Assembly: GCA_947624995.1 (NCBI GenBank)
Contig: CANQMS010000016.1
Coordinates: 1-57,855 of the forward strand
Length of the DNA: 57,855 nt
Direction: 5' to 3'
Source: an uncultured Clostridia bacterium
GTDB taxonomy: Bacteria; Bacillota; Clostridia; Oscillospirales; CAG-272
The notes beneath the pieces are model-generated. The model saw only the letters and a program-made list of their open reading frames with translations. It was not told the DNA's origin and made no database searches. Made by a program: the position numbers and the translations under genes. Of this stretch, positions 29,201 to 37,649 are shown in pieces (position 1 is the first letter of the stretch; each line of letters opens with the position of its first letter).

Positions 29201-29630
29201 TATCAGCAGCATCAACGACCACAGCGAGGGCAAGATCGTGTTCGGCTGGGCTTGCTCGGAGGATCCGTTCGCGAACGGGACCGACATGATCGAGCTTGTG
29301 TTCGAGAGAAAGTCCGGTTCAGTCGACGCGTCCGACATAAAGATCGAATTCGTCGAGGATTCGGGGATCAAGGGCGACATGCCGGAGGATCTCTCGACCG
29401 AGGTTACGTTTAAGAATCAGAACCCGGCAACGCCTCCCGACACGGGCGACACCGGCGATACCGGCAACACCGGAAGCGGGAATGCGAATCCGCCGCAGAC
29501 CGGCGACGGCACGGTCATCTCCGTATGGATGACGGCGTCCGCTCTCGGTATGCTCGGAATCGCGGCTGTGCTTTCGTTCGGCAGTGTATGCAGTGCAGAT
29601 AACAAAAAGAAAAGGCACGGCGCAAAATAA
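23211..29630 (+). CDS. Giant sortase-anchored S8 subtilisin-like protease with PA domain and internal dockerin
   Basis: The protein has 2,139 residues. ATG 23211 follows CAGGAGA and starts a signal peptide (MKKSKRLLGVLLAIAML). The longer frame back to 23088 overlaps the promoter and is rejected. The S8 triad is Asp211 (IIDTG), His304 (HGSHVAG) and Ser679 (SGTSMAAP), with a PA domain at about 450-596. Fn3-like and propeller-like segments follow. The dockerin (about 1466-1525, DFNGDGVTNKTDAQ... SDINGDGKVNTYDVE) sits just before a Big_2 domain (about 1530-1610), much further downstream than in the two paralogues. A shortened cohesin-like region (about 1943-2055) precedes PPQTGD, a membrane segment and a Lys-rich tail. 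There is no Big_3 stalk. It is a paralogue of the other two proteases but rearranged, and more acidic (many Asp/Glu in 1150-1450). Confidence 0.93.
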   Translation: MKKSKRLLGVLLAIAMLAGVFPGAANASNGSSDGIKWWKSGESTATPGDAAKRREDAVLSEMYDDDDIVRVSIVLKEPSALEKFYEAKTAAKTIAANSAAVAYRGNLEDRQEKVAEAISRQVLNGTALDVVWNLTLVTNAISANVRFGDIEAIRRVSGVLDVYVEPEFEAMKGQEDGAADPNMATSSEQIGSSPAYLAGFYGAGMRIAIIDTGTNPAHSSFDGAALEHALEESFGADYASKLDLLDKEELGKKFAQLHINAAPDENVTAETVYGSTKMPFNYNYVDGNTDVSHENDSQGAHGSHVAGIAAANRYVNVNGVLTAASDSVLVQGVAPDAQLLTMKIFGRNGSAYISDQLAAIEDALVLGADVINMSIGTYYAGMTRGETEYQEVLDRLKSTDTVLTVSAGNYGSFIDLGSPFDKLFIEDVNMNTVGNPGAYTNSMTVASANNRGLTGSFFTVNGGDERVFYLEGSGEETADLTAGDEYGYVYIDSVGVVQTYDAAYGELGRLLEDQLKKLDEVCSLKGKVVVMNRGMSPFFAKANAASDLGAAAVVIVNNVEGTVGADLNGYTGAVPVFTVTMKDGGLFRDGDSGTLKTMYDKDGNYNRNAELSYYTGTITMSESPEAYFPEGTGDVMSDYSAWGVPGDLSLKPEITAPGGNIYSVNGNTKNGYTTMSGTSMAAPQLAGMAALVIQRIEKEGLKNKTQLSARELAQSLLMSTAVPMKESEGQYYPVLRQGAGLANVGFAVSSPSYILVEGQDDGKVKAELGDDPDRKGVYDIKFTIYNLTADALSYTVGADVFTQGIVTEDGDDYMSTETAPLTADVTVNGAYGSAKISVPGGGSADVTVTVSLTEKQKAALDDAYPNGAYIEAFVNVKPNGEGGVAHSIPVIGFYGGWTESSMFDRGNFVENLAFDMPGDEPYAGIYSNNIMVRYDGDRSDYFPGYPYGTEIDFLEDRNAFDPELAKVSSYAFTPLRNFLDSRIVIKDAETGEIYLEEYRGPGYATFYNEDYETWGYADQDAAINWRGTDADGEPLPDGTKVTVELTLAPEYYRSGSGDEVDWDALGEGATISSVITVDRKAPELIEIDDTTMEDGYITVTVNDNEYVGMVALYNPAARNEEDAYAYVTPNQTEPGKQMKVEVRLDNENTAVGETFILEVGDYAGHISEYTLKMDLTARVKARYNFSAADESTWYGYDSEGNGGIIGASAISSSAADYTDGYVFFADRGNSFYAMPFGDTSSAELIATMDVATVLVDVPEGDYDYDAYPMDMAYNEQDGLLYFLEYVYFNYYDMEDWETELYYRAAALVTLDPEDGKFTYKGLIYENESGSGQFEDVFIYNGANIKTIATDGNGKFYGFDDSCGLYEWDAEDPSEMNYLAYLSGGNLFDWGPLSASLDWDDENGCLVYACTTMDFDEDDEPIYFEGIYEIDLDGEEPTIEQIVDVKVNSEGDSINSLYVVPGTAATYDFNGDGVTNKTDAQTLLDYVTGKRTSIVKTAYSDINGDGKVNTYDVEAFLHMDLGSQRFAPTDNITRVIIDMTEAEITTGGRMYLDAYADPWFAADRGVTWSSSDEKIATVDPDGLVHAGMVGTVTITASSVIDPSVKAVCTVKVKPAEYAVSGALMDDDSMAKWFSMQTVDGQVLLGDALENDIDIISGTVDPTSAGKGSIYFQDSDGYMYKYDSEHNFIEKSATNAAYRMSDMTVFEEVTRRTGETKIVGVSGYMILYGVGGPLTDDFAGGWISMGVALSSYGASALVGIGYAGYFYEGSTLYEVLYAIDDIGEFWLLYFNFSDPENPQFESAFEFDTTLPSDMILPDEDTGVYLDSIVVSDEDTVLFSRHNGEKAELYLLEKAGFMDDDTFVVTSFNAAKIAEMEDGQWPAILLEAVYTGEREDSGWDDWDDEYGYDGIGRGDLRLMAENARPVGEAMSSNVSSASANGAKAASPFVDKVVKEFKSAADNGNTAKTVIKTDHTTNNGMILITYDTNEVKLAAATGMPDISSINDHSEGKIVFGWACSEDPFANGTDMIELVFERKSGSVDASDIKIEFVEDSGIKGDMPEDLSTEVTFKNQNPATPPDTGDTGDTGNTGSGNANPPQTGDGTVISVWMTASALGMLGIAAVLSFGSVCSADNKKKRHGAK

Positions 29631-29648
29631 AAGCGTCGGGCGCAAATA

Positions 29649-29688
29649 AACCGGAGGGTCCGTATCGGGTGATACGGACCCTCCGGTT
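29649..29688. terminator. Bidirectional intrinsic terminator
   Basis: A perfect 18-bp stem (29649-29666 with 29671-29688) with a GGGT loop lies between convergent genes. T-runs are short (ATT on the right, AAA on the left), but the stem is very strong. Confidence 0.85.
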
Positions 29689-29699
29689 ATTCGGTGCGA

Positions 29700-31781
29700 T
29701 CACGGATCGAGGCAGAAGTCGTTCTTTCTTTCCGAGAGGACGAGGAAGCACTCGTGCCCGAACACGAGGCTGCACGGCAGCCGCCACGGGACGCCGTACC
29801 AGTAGTTGTCGGCGACGAGCTCGCCGTCCCGGTAGAGCTGCGAGACGTCGCATTCGAACGGGACCTCGAAAAAGCCGCCCTCCCCGTCGACGGTGACGCG
29901 GAACAGCTGCAGGCGGCGCTCCCCGCCGAGCGAAAGCTCCTCAGGGCAGGTCGGTGTGAAATTTTCGTCCGTCTTGGCAAACGCCGCGCGCCCCGGCGTG
30001 AACTCGCGCTCCCTTGTATGGCGGACGAAGCTGTCGCCCGTCCATTCAAGATACGAAAACGTGCCGGGCTGCACGCAGTCGATGTCGCCGCCGCACTCGA
30101 ATATGTCACAGTCGCAGCCGATATAGAGCCTGCCTCCGAGCTTTCTCGCGCACAGCGCTTCTACGCGCGCGAGCGTAATAATGACAGCGTCTTTAAATGT
30201 GAACGCGCTCGCCGTCCCCGGCACGGCGGAGACGTGGCTCTCGCCGCGGAACTTATATTCGGGCGGGACGCCCGGGACGGCGGCGAAGAAATACGCGTTC
30301 CCGACGCGGCAGAGCGGCTGCGCGGTCGCGTATTCGAGCACACTCCCCGAGATATCCATATTGAACGGCATGAAAAACGAAACCTCGCCCGAGATGTCTA
30401 TCGGCGGGAACACGACTCCCGCCTCGCCCGTGTCGATCACGGCGCCGCGAACGTCGTCGAGCGGCAGGGCGCGCTGATAGTGGTTGATGAAGACGAAGCC
30501 GGCGCGCCCGTCTGTGCGCATCGCGCAGCGCAGCGAGGATTTGTCGTCCGCGCGCGGGGAATGCCCGGACGGGACATATCCCATCGGCGCGAGCAGATGC
30601 CCGAAGTCTGCGGCGAAGAGGTGGAGCATATTGAGCGAGCGGTAGTGGGCGCGCGCCTCGCCGTATTCCGATATCGGCGCCTGAAAATCGTATGAGAGAA
30701 CGGCGTAGTCGTTCGGGTATCCCGTCGCGCGGGACTCGTTGAGCGTTGAGAGCTTGCCGAGCTTGTTCGTGCCGCCGTGGTACATGTAGTAACCGATGAG
30801 GTTGTTGCCGGAGCCGAGCTTGACGAGCGAGAGTGCGTATATGTCAGCCTCGCGGATCCTCGGTCGGCGGTGGTGCGTGACCTCGATGCCGCCGCCGAGC
30901 TCGCACGTTGCGAACGGGTAGCGCTCGTATGGCAGGCGCCAGCCGTCGGGCGCGGCGGAGCTCTCCGTGATGGTGTCGGAGCCGATGGCGGTGTCGTTCC
31001 TCATACCGCAAAAGACGTAGTTCGGTGACGGCGGCAGCGGGGCGGTCCCGCCGGACCACGGCGTCACCGCGTATGCGCCGAAGACGGGGACGACGTCGTC
31101 CACCGGTATTCTCGCGCCGAAGACGCTGTTCCACCCGGTCACGGTGTAGAGCGGAAGGTCAAAGCCGACGTCGAGCGCCGTCTTTTTGAGCGCCAGAAGG
31201 TGGTCGGCGTCTCCGGTCAGCTCGTTTTCGAGCTGTATGCCGATGATGTTGCCGCCGTCCTTATATAAGAGCCCCTGCACCTCGTCGAAAATTTTCGAGT
31301 ACCAGAGCCGAACCTTTTCCATATAACCGGGATCGTTTCGCCGAAGGCGGAACGGTTTTTGGAGCAGCCAGTCGGGGAAGCCGCCGTTGCGGCACTCCCC
31401 GTGCGCCCACGGACCGAGGCGCAGGATGACCTCGAGCCCGGCGCGGCGCGCGTCGAGCACGAAGGCGCGGACGTCAAGGTCGCCGGAAAAGTCGAATTCT
31501 CCCTCGATCTCCTCGTGATATATCCAAAACAGATATGTAGAGACGATGCCGACGCCGCCCGCCTTCATCTTGCACAGCTCCCGGTACCAGTCGCGGCGGT
31601 GTCCGCGCGCAAAGTGGTATTCACCCATGACGCCGATGAATGGTGCCCCGTCGCGCGTGAAATACGCGCTCGTGACCGAGATCTTGCCCCCGTCCGGCGA
31701 GCGCGCGCCCTCAGGCGTCCCCATCCACAAGTGACCGGTCAGGAGCTCTTGGGGCTCGTATTTTTTAAATCCGTATCTCAT
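29700..31781 (-). CDS. GH35 family glycoside hydrolase (beta-galactosidase type)
   Basis: The protein has 693 residues and no signal peptide, so it is probably cytoplasmic. The GH35 TIM barrel fills the N-terminal half: GEYHFARGHRRDWYRELCKMK, the substrate-loop region WAHGECRNGGFPDW, acid/base Glu187 in QLENEL, and the probable nucleophile Glu294 in ATCELGGG. The C-terminal part carries beta-sandwich domains. GH35 enzymes remove terminal beta-galactosyl or related residues from glycans. The start ATG overlaps the stop of the GH2 gene (ATGA), so the two are translationally coupled in the DUF5107-GH2-GH35 operon. An in-frame start 13 codons upstream lies inside the GH2 gene and is less likely. 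The precise substrate is unknown. Confidence 0.9.
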   Translation of the reverse strand: MRYGFKKYEPQELLTGHLWMGTPEGARSPDGGKISVTSAYFTRDGAPFIGVMGEYHFARGHRRDWYRELCKMKAGGVGIVSTYLFWIYHEEIEGEFDFSGDLDVRAFVLDARRAGLEVILRLGPWAHGECRNGGFPDWLLQKPFRLRRNDPGYMEKVRLWYSKIFDEVQGLLYKDGGNIIGIQLENELTGDADHLLALKKTALDVGFDLPLYTVTGWNSVFGARIPVDDVVPVFGAYAVTPWSGGTAPLPPSPNYVFCGMRNDTAIGSDTITESSAAPDGWRLPYERYPFATCELGGGIEVTHHRRPRIREADIYALSLVKLGSGNNLIGYYMYHGGTNKLGKLSTLNESRATGYPNDYAVLSYDFQAPISEYGEARAHYRSLNMLHLFAADFGHLLAPMGYVPSGHSPRADDKSSLRCAMRTDGRAGFVFINHYQRALPLDDVRGAVIDTGEAGVVFPPIDISGEVSFFMPFNMDISGSVLEYATAQPLCRVGNAYFFAAVPGVPPEYKFRGESHVSAVPGTASAFTFKDAVIITLARVEALCARKLGGRLYIGCDCDIFECGGDIDCVQPGTFSYLEWTGDSFVRHTREREFTPGRAAFAKTDENFTPTCPEELSLGGERRLQLFRVTVDGEGGFFEVPFECDVSQLYRDGELVADNYWYGVPWRLPCSLVFGHECFLVLSERKNDFCLDP

Positions 31782-34342
31782 ATCGCACCCATGTATTCGC
31801 CGATGCTCTTTTTCATCCACCGCGTTGCGATATCGCCGCGCGACAGGTCAAATCCGCAGACGAGCAGGTGCGCGCCGCCTACCGAAACCTCAAAGAGCGG
31901 CGAGCGCATCGTGCAGTCAACGAAGTTCGGCACGAATTCAACTATCGGGCGCGCGTCAAGGTGCGAGATATCGGCGCACCGGCAGCCGTCGAGCAGCGTT
32001 TTCCACTGATAGTCCGGGATATCCTCGGTCGGGAACGAATCAAGGAGCGGGTGGGAGCGGTTTATGACGGCGCCGCTCGGTCTTGTCGTCGGGAAGTGTA
32101 CCGGCGACCAGAACACGGGGATAAAGCTGCCGCGCACAACATCCGAGAACAGCTCCGGCGCGACGACGGCGGAGCCGCCCGCCTTTACGATGCGGTCGAG
32201 CGCCTCTCTGTCCGAAACGATCTCGACGGCGGGCACGTTCTCATCTTTGAGCTCGGGAAAGACGAAGATGCGCCACGAGTTTTCGCACCCGGCGGCGGCG
32301 AGCGTTACGTTCAGCATCGTCGGCGACGCGATCCCGCCGAGCGGGAGGCTGAAATTGTGCTCGCGCGTCTCGGTTTTGTAAAAGATCCGCTCGCCGTCGC
32401 GCACCGTAAGCGTGAAGACCGGGTCCTCTGTCGGCGACTTGCCGAAGTCATAGAGTTCAAAGGACGCCGAGAGCGTCTCCGTGTTTTTGAATATCCTGCG
32501 CGCGCGCAAAAGCGGCACCTTGTGCGAGCAGAACCTTGAAAACTCGTCCGGCGTGATAAATCCCTTCGATTCAAAGAAGACGTCGAGCATCCCGACCGTC
32601 GCCGTGCTCTGCCCCGTGTAATCGGTGAGCGACAAAAGCTCAAAGCCGAAAAGCTCCGGCGTGCGGAGCGCTGCCTCGATATCCTCCTTATATAACCGCG
32701 CCGCGAGTCGACCGGACGCGGAAACGTATTCGGACAGCCGTTCGTATACGCCGTGCGAGAGCATGTTTTTCTTTATCGCGTCAAAGTTGACTGGCAGCAT
32801 CGCGCCCGTGTATTTTTCCGCGACGTCGACGTCCGGGAACGAGCAGTACTGCCCGACCTCAAACGTCACGACGGGCAGCGGCGCGCTCCCGGTCACGTCC
32901 GAATAGTCGAGGGCGGTGTCCTCGGCGACGCGGTCGTGCAGATTCTGTATGCGGACGGGGCGTCCGCCTATTTCGGAGGCGCTCAGGTAGTCGTCGCCGG
33001 GCAGCGCCGGGTGATCGAAATTCGATGTAGCCGTATAGAGCCTGCGCGGGTCGAGCGCCTTCATCATGGATGTGATCTCGGCGAGCAGCGCCATGTTTCC
33101 CATCGTTTCGTTGCCGTTCGAGAACATTATAAAGCTCGGGTGATTCCCGTATTCCCTCGAGATGCGGCGCGCCTCGCAGGGGTAGAAGATGTCGTGCATC
33201 GCGTCGTCGCCGTAGTCAAGCCCGGCGATATCGGCATTTATCCAGAGCGGCATCTCGACGAGGACGTATATCCCTACCTCGTCCGCGGCGGAAAACGCGC
33301 ACTCCGGCGGGCACCACGCGTGAAAGCGGACGTGGTTCAGCCCGTATGACTTCAGCGTTTTGAAGTTGCGCCGCCAAACTGAGATGTCAAGCGGCGGATA
33401 TCCCGTTATCGGGTATTGCGCGCAGTCGATAGTGCCGCGCAGGGAGAGCGGGCGGCCGTTCAGCGTGACGGTCTTTCCGTGTACCTCGATGCGGCGGTTC
33501 CCGAATCGGACGCTTGCCTCGTCCGTGACCGTGCCGACATCCGTGTCAAAGGCGGCGTTGATGTGCAGCGTCAGGAGCGCGGGCGTGAATTCGTCCCACT
33601 CGGGCGCGTCAAAGCAGAGCTCGAACGATTCGGGCTGCAGCTTGTTATATAGCGTGCGCGCGAATTTTTCGGTGCAGACGGATGCGCCGGAATCATCGGT
33701 GACGGATAGAGTTACGGTGACCATGCGCCTGTCCGAGGGGTGGACGATGTCGGAGCCGAGCAGTACCGCGACGCGCGCGCCGCCCGCGCGCGGGTAGACG
33801 TCCGCCCGCTCAACGCGGAAAACGGGCGACCGGCGCAGCTCGATTTTGCCGACGGCGCCGCACCAGAGCCCCTGGGTGTCGATGCTGTAGCCGCTCGCCA
33901 TATCGCCGAAGTTGACGGCGTCCCGGTTGTCGATGCGCAGAGTGAGCGTATGTCTGCCGGGCGAGATAACGCGGGAGACGTCGTAGACGTGCGGCGTCGA
34001 AAGGGAGAGGGTCCTCCTGCCGACGCGGGCGCCGTCAAAGAACAGCTCGGAGGAAATATTGACGCGCTCCAGAAAAACGGTCGTGACCCCGCCCGCAAAC
34101 CCGGCGGGGATATCGACGCTTTTCCGCAGCCAGAGGACGCCAACGTATTCGTACCGCTCGCGCGGCGCGCGCACCGCTGCAGGCGAGAAGGCGGGATAGT
34201 ATTCCTGCTTTCTGCCGATCCCGTTTTTGCAGGCCGAGCCGGGCAGCGAAAACTCCCCCATCGGGCAAAAGTCGGCGGCGGTCAGCGACCCGTCCGGGTC
34301 GGTCATGTATTCCCAGCTGCCGCAGAGGTCAAGCACTTGCAT
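31778..34342 (-). CDS. GH2 family glycoside hydrolase
   Basis: The protein has 854 residues with ATG 34342 after AAGGAG, and no signal peptide. It has an N-terminal sugar-binding jelly-roll (LCGSWEYMTDPDGS... VLWLRKSVDIP... HTLTLRIDNRD), an Ig-like domain, then the TIM barrel with NHVRFHAWCPPE, acid/base Glu412 in FSNGNETMG and probable nucleophile Glu495 in TFEVGQYCSFPD. This nucleophile context is typical of a GH2 branch distinct from LacZ and UidA, so specificity is left open (galactoside, glucuronide or another beta-glycoside). The gene lies 3 bases after the DUF5107 gene and overlaps GH35 by 4 bases, so the three products very likely act on the same imported oligosaccharide. Confidence 0.9.
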   Translation of the reverse strand: MQVLDLCGSWEYMTDPDGSLTAADFCPMGEFSLPGSACKNGIGRKQEYYPAFSPAAVRAPRERYEYVGVLWLRKSVDIPAGFAGGVTTVFLERVNISSELFFDGARVGRRTLSLSTPHVYDVSRVISPGRHTLTLRIDNRDAVNFGDMASGYSIDTQGLWCGAVGKIELRRSPVFRVERADVYPRAGGARVAVLLGSDIVHPSDRRMVTVTLSVTDDSGASVCTEKFARTLYNKLQPESFELCFDAPEWDEFTPALLTLHINAAFDTDVGTVTDEASVRFGNRRIEVHGKTVTLNGRPLSLRGTIDCAQYPITGYPPLDISVWRRNFKTLKSYGLNHVRFHAWCPPECAFSAADEVGIYVLVEMPLWINADIAGLDYGDDAMHDIFYPCEARRISREYGNHPSFIMFSNGNETMGNMALLAEITSMMKALDPRRLYTATSNFDHPALPGDDYLSASEIGGRPVRIQNLHDRVAEDTALDYSDVTGSAPLPVVTFEVGQYCSFPDVDVAEKYTGAMLPVNFDAIKKNMLSHGVYERLSEYVSASGRLAARLYKEDIEAALRTPELFGFELLSLTDYTGQSTATVGMLDVFFESKGFITPDEFSRFCSHKVPLLRARRIFKNTETLSASFELYDFGKSPTEDPVFTLTVRDGERIFYKTETREHNFSLPLGGIASPTMLNVTLAAAGCENSWRIFVFPELKDENVPAVEIVSDREALDRIVKAGGSAVVAPELFSDVVRGSFIPVFWSPVHFPTTRPSGAVINRSHPLLDSFPTEDIPDYQWKTLLDGCRCADISHLDARPIVEFVPNFVDCTMRSPLFEVSVGGAHLLVCGFDLSRGDIATRWMKKSIGEYMGAI

Positions 34343-34345
34343 TTT

Positions 34346-37300
34346 TTATTTCTCCTTCGTTCCGGTTAATTTAGAGAGCAGGAGGCGCAGCCCGGCGTGC
34401 GACGGGTCAAGGTTCAGACCGAGGCGCGCGTCGCTCGCAGCCTTTTCGTATTCACCGAGCCCGATGTGCCCGAGCGCGGACAAAAAGTGACAGTGGACGC
34501 GGTTTTTCTTCTTGAGGTCGCCGTCAAAGATCAGAAAATCCGGCAGCGATACGGCGAAATAGTCGATCTTCGGCTCGTCGTCCATGTGCTCCTCCGCGTA
34601 GCGGATGAATTCGCAGAACGCGGCGCGCGCGCCGTCCGGATCTCCGAGCTCGGCTTTGGCGAGCGCGGCGTAGAACGCGTGCTCCGGCGGTCTGTCGTTG
34701 TAGTAAGCGGCGGCTGCGAGCGTTGACTGCCCGCGCGCGGCGAGCGTGAATGCGTGCCGCGCGTCGCCGTCCGCGCCCATTTTTTTGTACGCGAGCCCGA
34801 GCAGGTAGTAGATGTCGTTGTCAAGGCACCCGGCGAGCTTTCCCTCGCCGAGATTGTGCGGGTATTCGAGCGCCGAAGTCAGATCCCCGACGGCGCGCTC
34901 GGGATCATCCTCATCTTCCGCTTTTGCGATAAGGGCTGCCCTGTACTGCGCCGTGATCTTGCCCTCTCCCCCTTCCCACGGGTGGAAATTGCGGCTCATG
35001 ATGCGCTCGTATGCCTCGCCGCTCCGACCGCACATATTGAGCAGCGTGATGAATTCGGTGTAGAGGTCGTCGCGCGTGGGCAAAAGCTCCGCGTGCGCGC
35101 GCATGTCGGCGAGCCGCTCCTCGGGCGATACCCCGAGCAGGCGGAGAAGGCAGTCCCGCTCGAAGTAGACGCGCGCGTCCCCCGTGTCGAGCGAGAATGC
35201 GCGGTCCATCGCGGCAAGCGCTCGCTCGCCGTCGTGCATTTTATTGTAATACGCGAGCGCGAGATTGCGGTAAACGGTCGGGATCGAGCTGCATACGGAC
35301 TCAGCGCACGCCTCCCACAGCGAGACGGCGTCGCGCCAGCGCCCACGGTCGTAAAAGAGCAGCCCGAGATAATATTTTGCGCGCTCGCCGCCGCCCGCGG
35401 CTGCCCTTTGCAGCACGGGAATATCCTCGAGCCTGTTCGGGAAGCAGTAGAGCGGGGAGGCGTCCTCCGCGAGCGCGAGCTCCCCGTCCTCGCCGCAGAA
35501 ATAGAGGTAATAGTGTACCATCGGATCCGAACCCGGCGCGCGGGAGAGGATCAGGCGCGCCTCGTCGTATAGCCCCGCCGCGATGTAGGTGAGCGCGAGC
35601 TCGATATAGCTCCCGGCGTCGCCGCGCATGACGGCGGAGAGCTCGCTGTCTTCCTCCGAGAACAGGGAGAGCTCGAAGCGGCAGCCGTGGTCGAGCATAT
35701 CGAGCGACTTGCTCTCTTTTGCAAAGGCTGCGGCATCGTCATGTCGCCCGAGCCGGCGCAAAAGCGCCGCCTTCAGCGTGCGCGCCTTCATATTGTGTAC
35801 CCCGCATGAAAGGGACTGCTCGGCAAAGCCGAGCGCGTCGCCGTATTTTCCCCACCGCGACGCGATGTTTGCGAGGCGGTAGAATGCGGCGGCGTGCATG
35901 GCACCGTCCCACGTCGCTTTGTAGTATGCGTCGAACGCGCCCGCGTCGTCGCCGACGGCTTCGAGCGACAGACCCAAGTTATAGTACGGCTCGCAGTCGT
36001 AGGGGTTCGGGTTCTTCCATGTGGAGGACGCGACGGCGGCGCGGAAATACGGGATGCTGTCCCCGAACTGCCCGCGCGCGTAGAGAAATTTGCCGTAGCC
36101 GTTGTTGATGCGGATATCGGTCGGGTCGCGGCGGAGCCCCTCGAGGTAGTACGGCTCGGGGGAGCGCGTCGCGTGGCGGTACTGTTCGAGGTGAACGGCG
36201 GCGAGGAACAGCTTTTCATTCGTCGGTATGTCGGCGGGCTCGGGCAGCGCCTCCGCGGCGTCCGGGACGGCGGTATCGCGCCCTACCGGGGCATGCGAGA
36301 TCACGGTGCTGCCGTCGCGGCGCGTTATCCGGACGGTCACGCTGTCGTATTCGGCGCCCGGGTCCTTTATCGAGACCGAGAAAGTCCCTGCGACCTCTAT
36401 GTTGAGCGCGGAGGAATATATGACGCGGTCCCCGTCGCGGACGGAGAGAATTGCGTCTTTGAGCCCGGAGGGCGAATAGACCGTGACCGTGACCTCGCCG
36501 CCCCCGACCTCGACGTTCAGCGCAGCCTCAAGATTTGCGTTTTTGACCGCGCCCGCGTTTTTGTACGGCATGAAATACTGGGAAAACGTCTTTTCCTCAT
36601 ACGGCTTGAGAAAGGTAAAATCGGGCTGGTTGTCGGTGTATATCCCCGTCATCAGCTCGATGTAGGGACCGTTTTCGTCCGTAAGGTTGCGGTCCCACGC
36701 GCGTCCGAAGTCGCCGTTCCCCCACGTCCACTGTTTTTTCCCCGGGGAGATGTGGTGGTCGGCGATGTGGAGCAGTCCGGCGCGCTTTTCGTGGTCGTAG
36801 CTGCCGATGAAGTCAAAGTCGGAGCGGTACGCCATGTATGAGGTCGGGACGGGAATATTTTTATACCGCGAGATATCGGTGCCGGGGGAGTAGTCGACCT
36901 TGTAGTATACGCCGTCCGCTATCGGGAATTTGGAGACGTCGCGCTTGCCGTGGTCCATGACGGCGGTGACGTCCGGCGGGAAGACAGACTGCGTGTGCTC
37001 GTTCACGGCGACGGCGGGGTTTGCCCACCACAAAAACGTCTGCGGTCGGTCCGTGGGGTTATAGAGCCGCCCGGAAATTTCGAGATATGCGCGGTCGGGG
37101 TAGAGGGTGAAGCCGACGGTGGATTTCGTGTGGAACATGTGCTCCGTCTCGCCGAGCCAGACCGTCGCCGAGCCGTCGTCGCGCTCCTCAAACGCAACGT
37201 CCACGGGGTCAAACGTCGAGGGGCGGTGGTGCTGCGGCCAGTTGAATTCTATCCCGCCCGAAATCCAGGGTCCCGCGAGCCCGACGAGCGCGGGCTTTAT

Positions 37301-37594
37301 GACTTCATTATAATATACGGCGTCGTATCCGTTCGTCTTGTCGTAGAGGCGCTGCACCCTGCCGCCGAGCTCGGGCAGCAGCATGACGAGCAGCCAGTCA
37401 TTTTCGAGAAAGACCGCGTCATATACGCGGTCCGTCTTCGTATCGGAGACGGATTCGGAGACGGGGTGCGGATAAACGCGCCCGCTCGACCCCTGATAGA
37501 CGCGCTTTTCAAGAAACATGGGGTTTTTGTCGTACTGTGCGATTTCATATGTAGGGATATGTACGCGCTCCCGGCGCAGAGACACTTTTGACAT
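34346..37594 (-). CDS. DUF5107 domain protein with TPR repeats
   Basis: The protein has 1,082 residues with ATG 37594 preceded by GAGGAAAA, and no signal peptide. The N-terminal third (about 40-340) is a DUF5107 domain, a galactose-mutarotase-like beta fold (ENDWLLVMLLPELGGRVQRLYDK, PWISGGIEFNWPQHHRPSTFDP, FLWWANPAVAVN). The rest is alpha-helical with many TPR-type repeats (for example YYNLGLSLEAVGDDAGAFDAYYKAT). DUF5107-TPR proteins usually sit in glycan-utilisation loci next to GH2 and GH35 genes, as here. The enzymatic activity of the family is not well established. It is the first gene of the operon and probably binds or processes the same sugar. Confidence 0.85.
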   Translation of the reverse strand: MSKVSLRRERVHIPTYEIAQYDKNPMFLEKRVYQGSSGRVYPHPVSESVSDTKTDRVYDAVFLENDWLLVMLLPELGGRVQRLYDKTNGYDAVYYNEVIKPALVGLAGPWISGGIEFNWPQHHRPSTFDPVDVAFEERDDGSATVWLGETEHMFHTKSTVGFTLYPDRAYLEISGRLYNPTDRPQTFLWWANPAVAVNEHTQSVFPPDVTAVMDHGKRDVSKFPIADGVYYKVDYSPGTDISRYKNIPVPTSYMAYRSDFDFIGSYDHEKRAGLLHIADHHISPGKKQWTWGNGDFGRAWDRNLTDENGPYIELMTGIYTDNQPDFTFLKPYEEKTFSQYFMPYKNAGAVKNANLEAALNVEVGGGEVTVTVYSPSGLKDAILSVRDGDRVIYSSALNIEVAGTFSVSIKDPGAEYDSVTVRITRRDGSTVISHAPVGRDTAVPDAAEALPEPADIPTNEKLFLAAVHLEQYRHATRSPEPYYLEGLRRDPTDIRINNGYGKFLYARGQFGDSIPYFRAAVASSTWKNPNPYDCEPYYNLGLSLEAVGDDAGAFDAYYKATWDGAMHAAAFYRLANIASRWGKYGDALGFAEQSLSCGVHNMKARTLKAALLRRLGRHDDAAAFAKESKSLDMLDHGCRFELSLFSEEDSELSAVMRGDAGSYIELALTYIAAGLYDEARLILSRAPGSDPMVHYYLYFCGEDGELALAEDASPLYCFPNRLEDIPVLQRAAAGGGERAKYYLGLLFYDRGRWRDAVSLWEACAESVCSSIPTVYRNLALAYYNKMHDGERALAAMDRAFSLDTGDARVYFERDCLLRLLGVSPEERLADMRAHAELLPTRDDLYTEFITLLNMCGRSGEAYERIMSRNFHPWEGGEGKITAQYRAALIAKAEDEDDPERAVGDLTSALEYPHNLGEGKLAGCLDNDIYYLLGLAYKKMGADGDARHAFTLAARGQSTLAAAAYYNDRPPEHAFYAALAKAELGDPDGARAAFCEFIRYAEEHMDDEPKIDYFAVSLPDFLIFDGDLKKKNRVHCHFLSALGHIGLGEYEKAASDARLGLNLDPSHAGLRLLLSKLTGTKEK

Positions 37595-37649
37595 TGATTT
37601 TTCCTCACATGGCGTAGTTTTTAAAGAAAATGGTCGGTGTGCCTTATAT

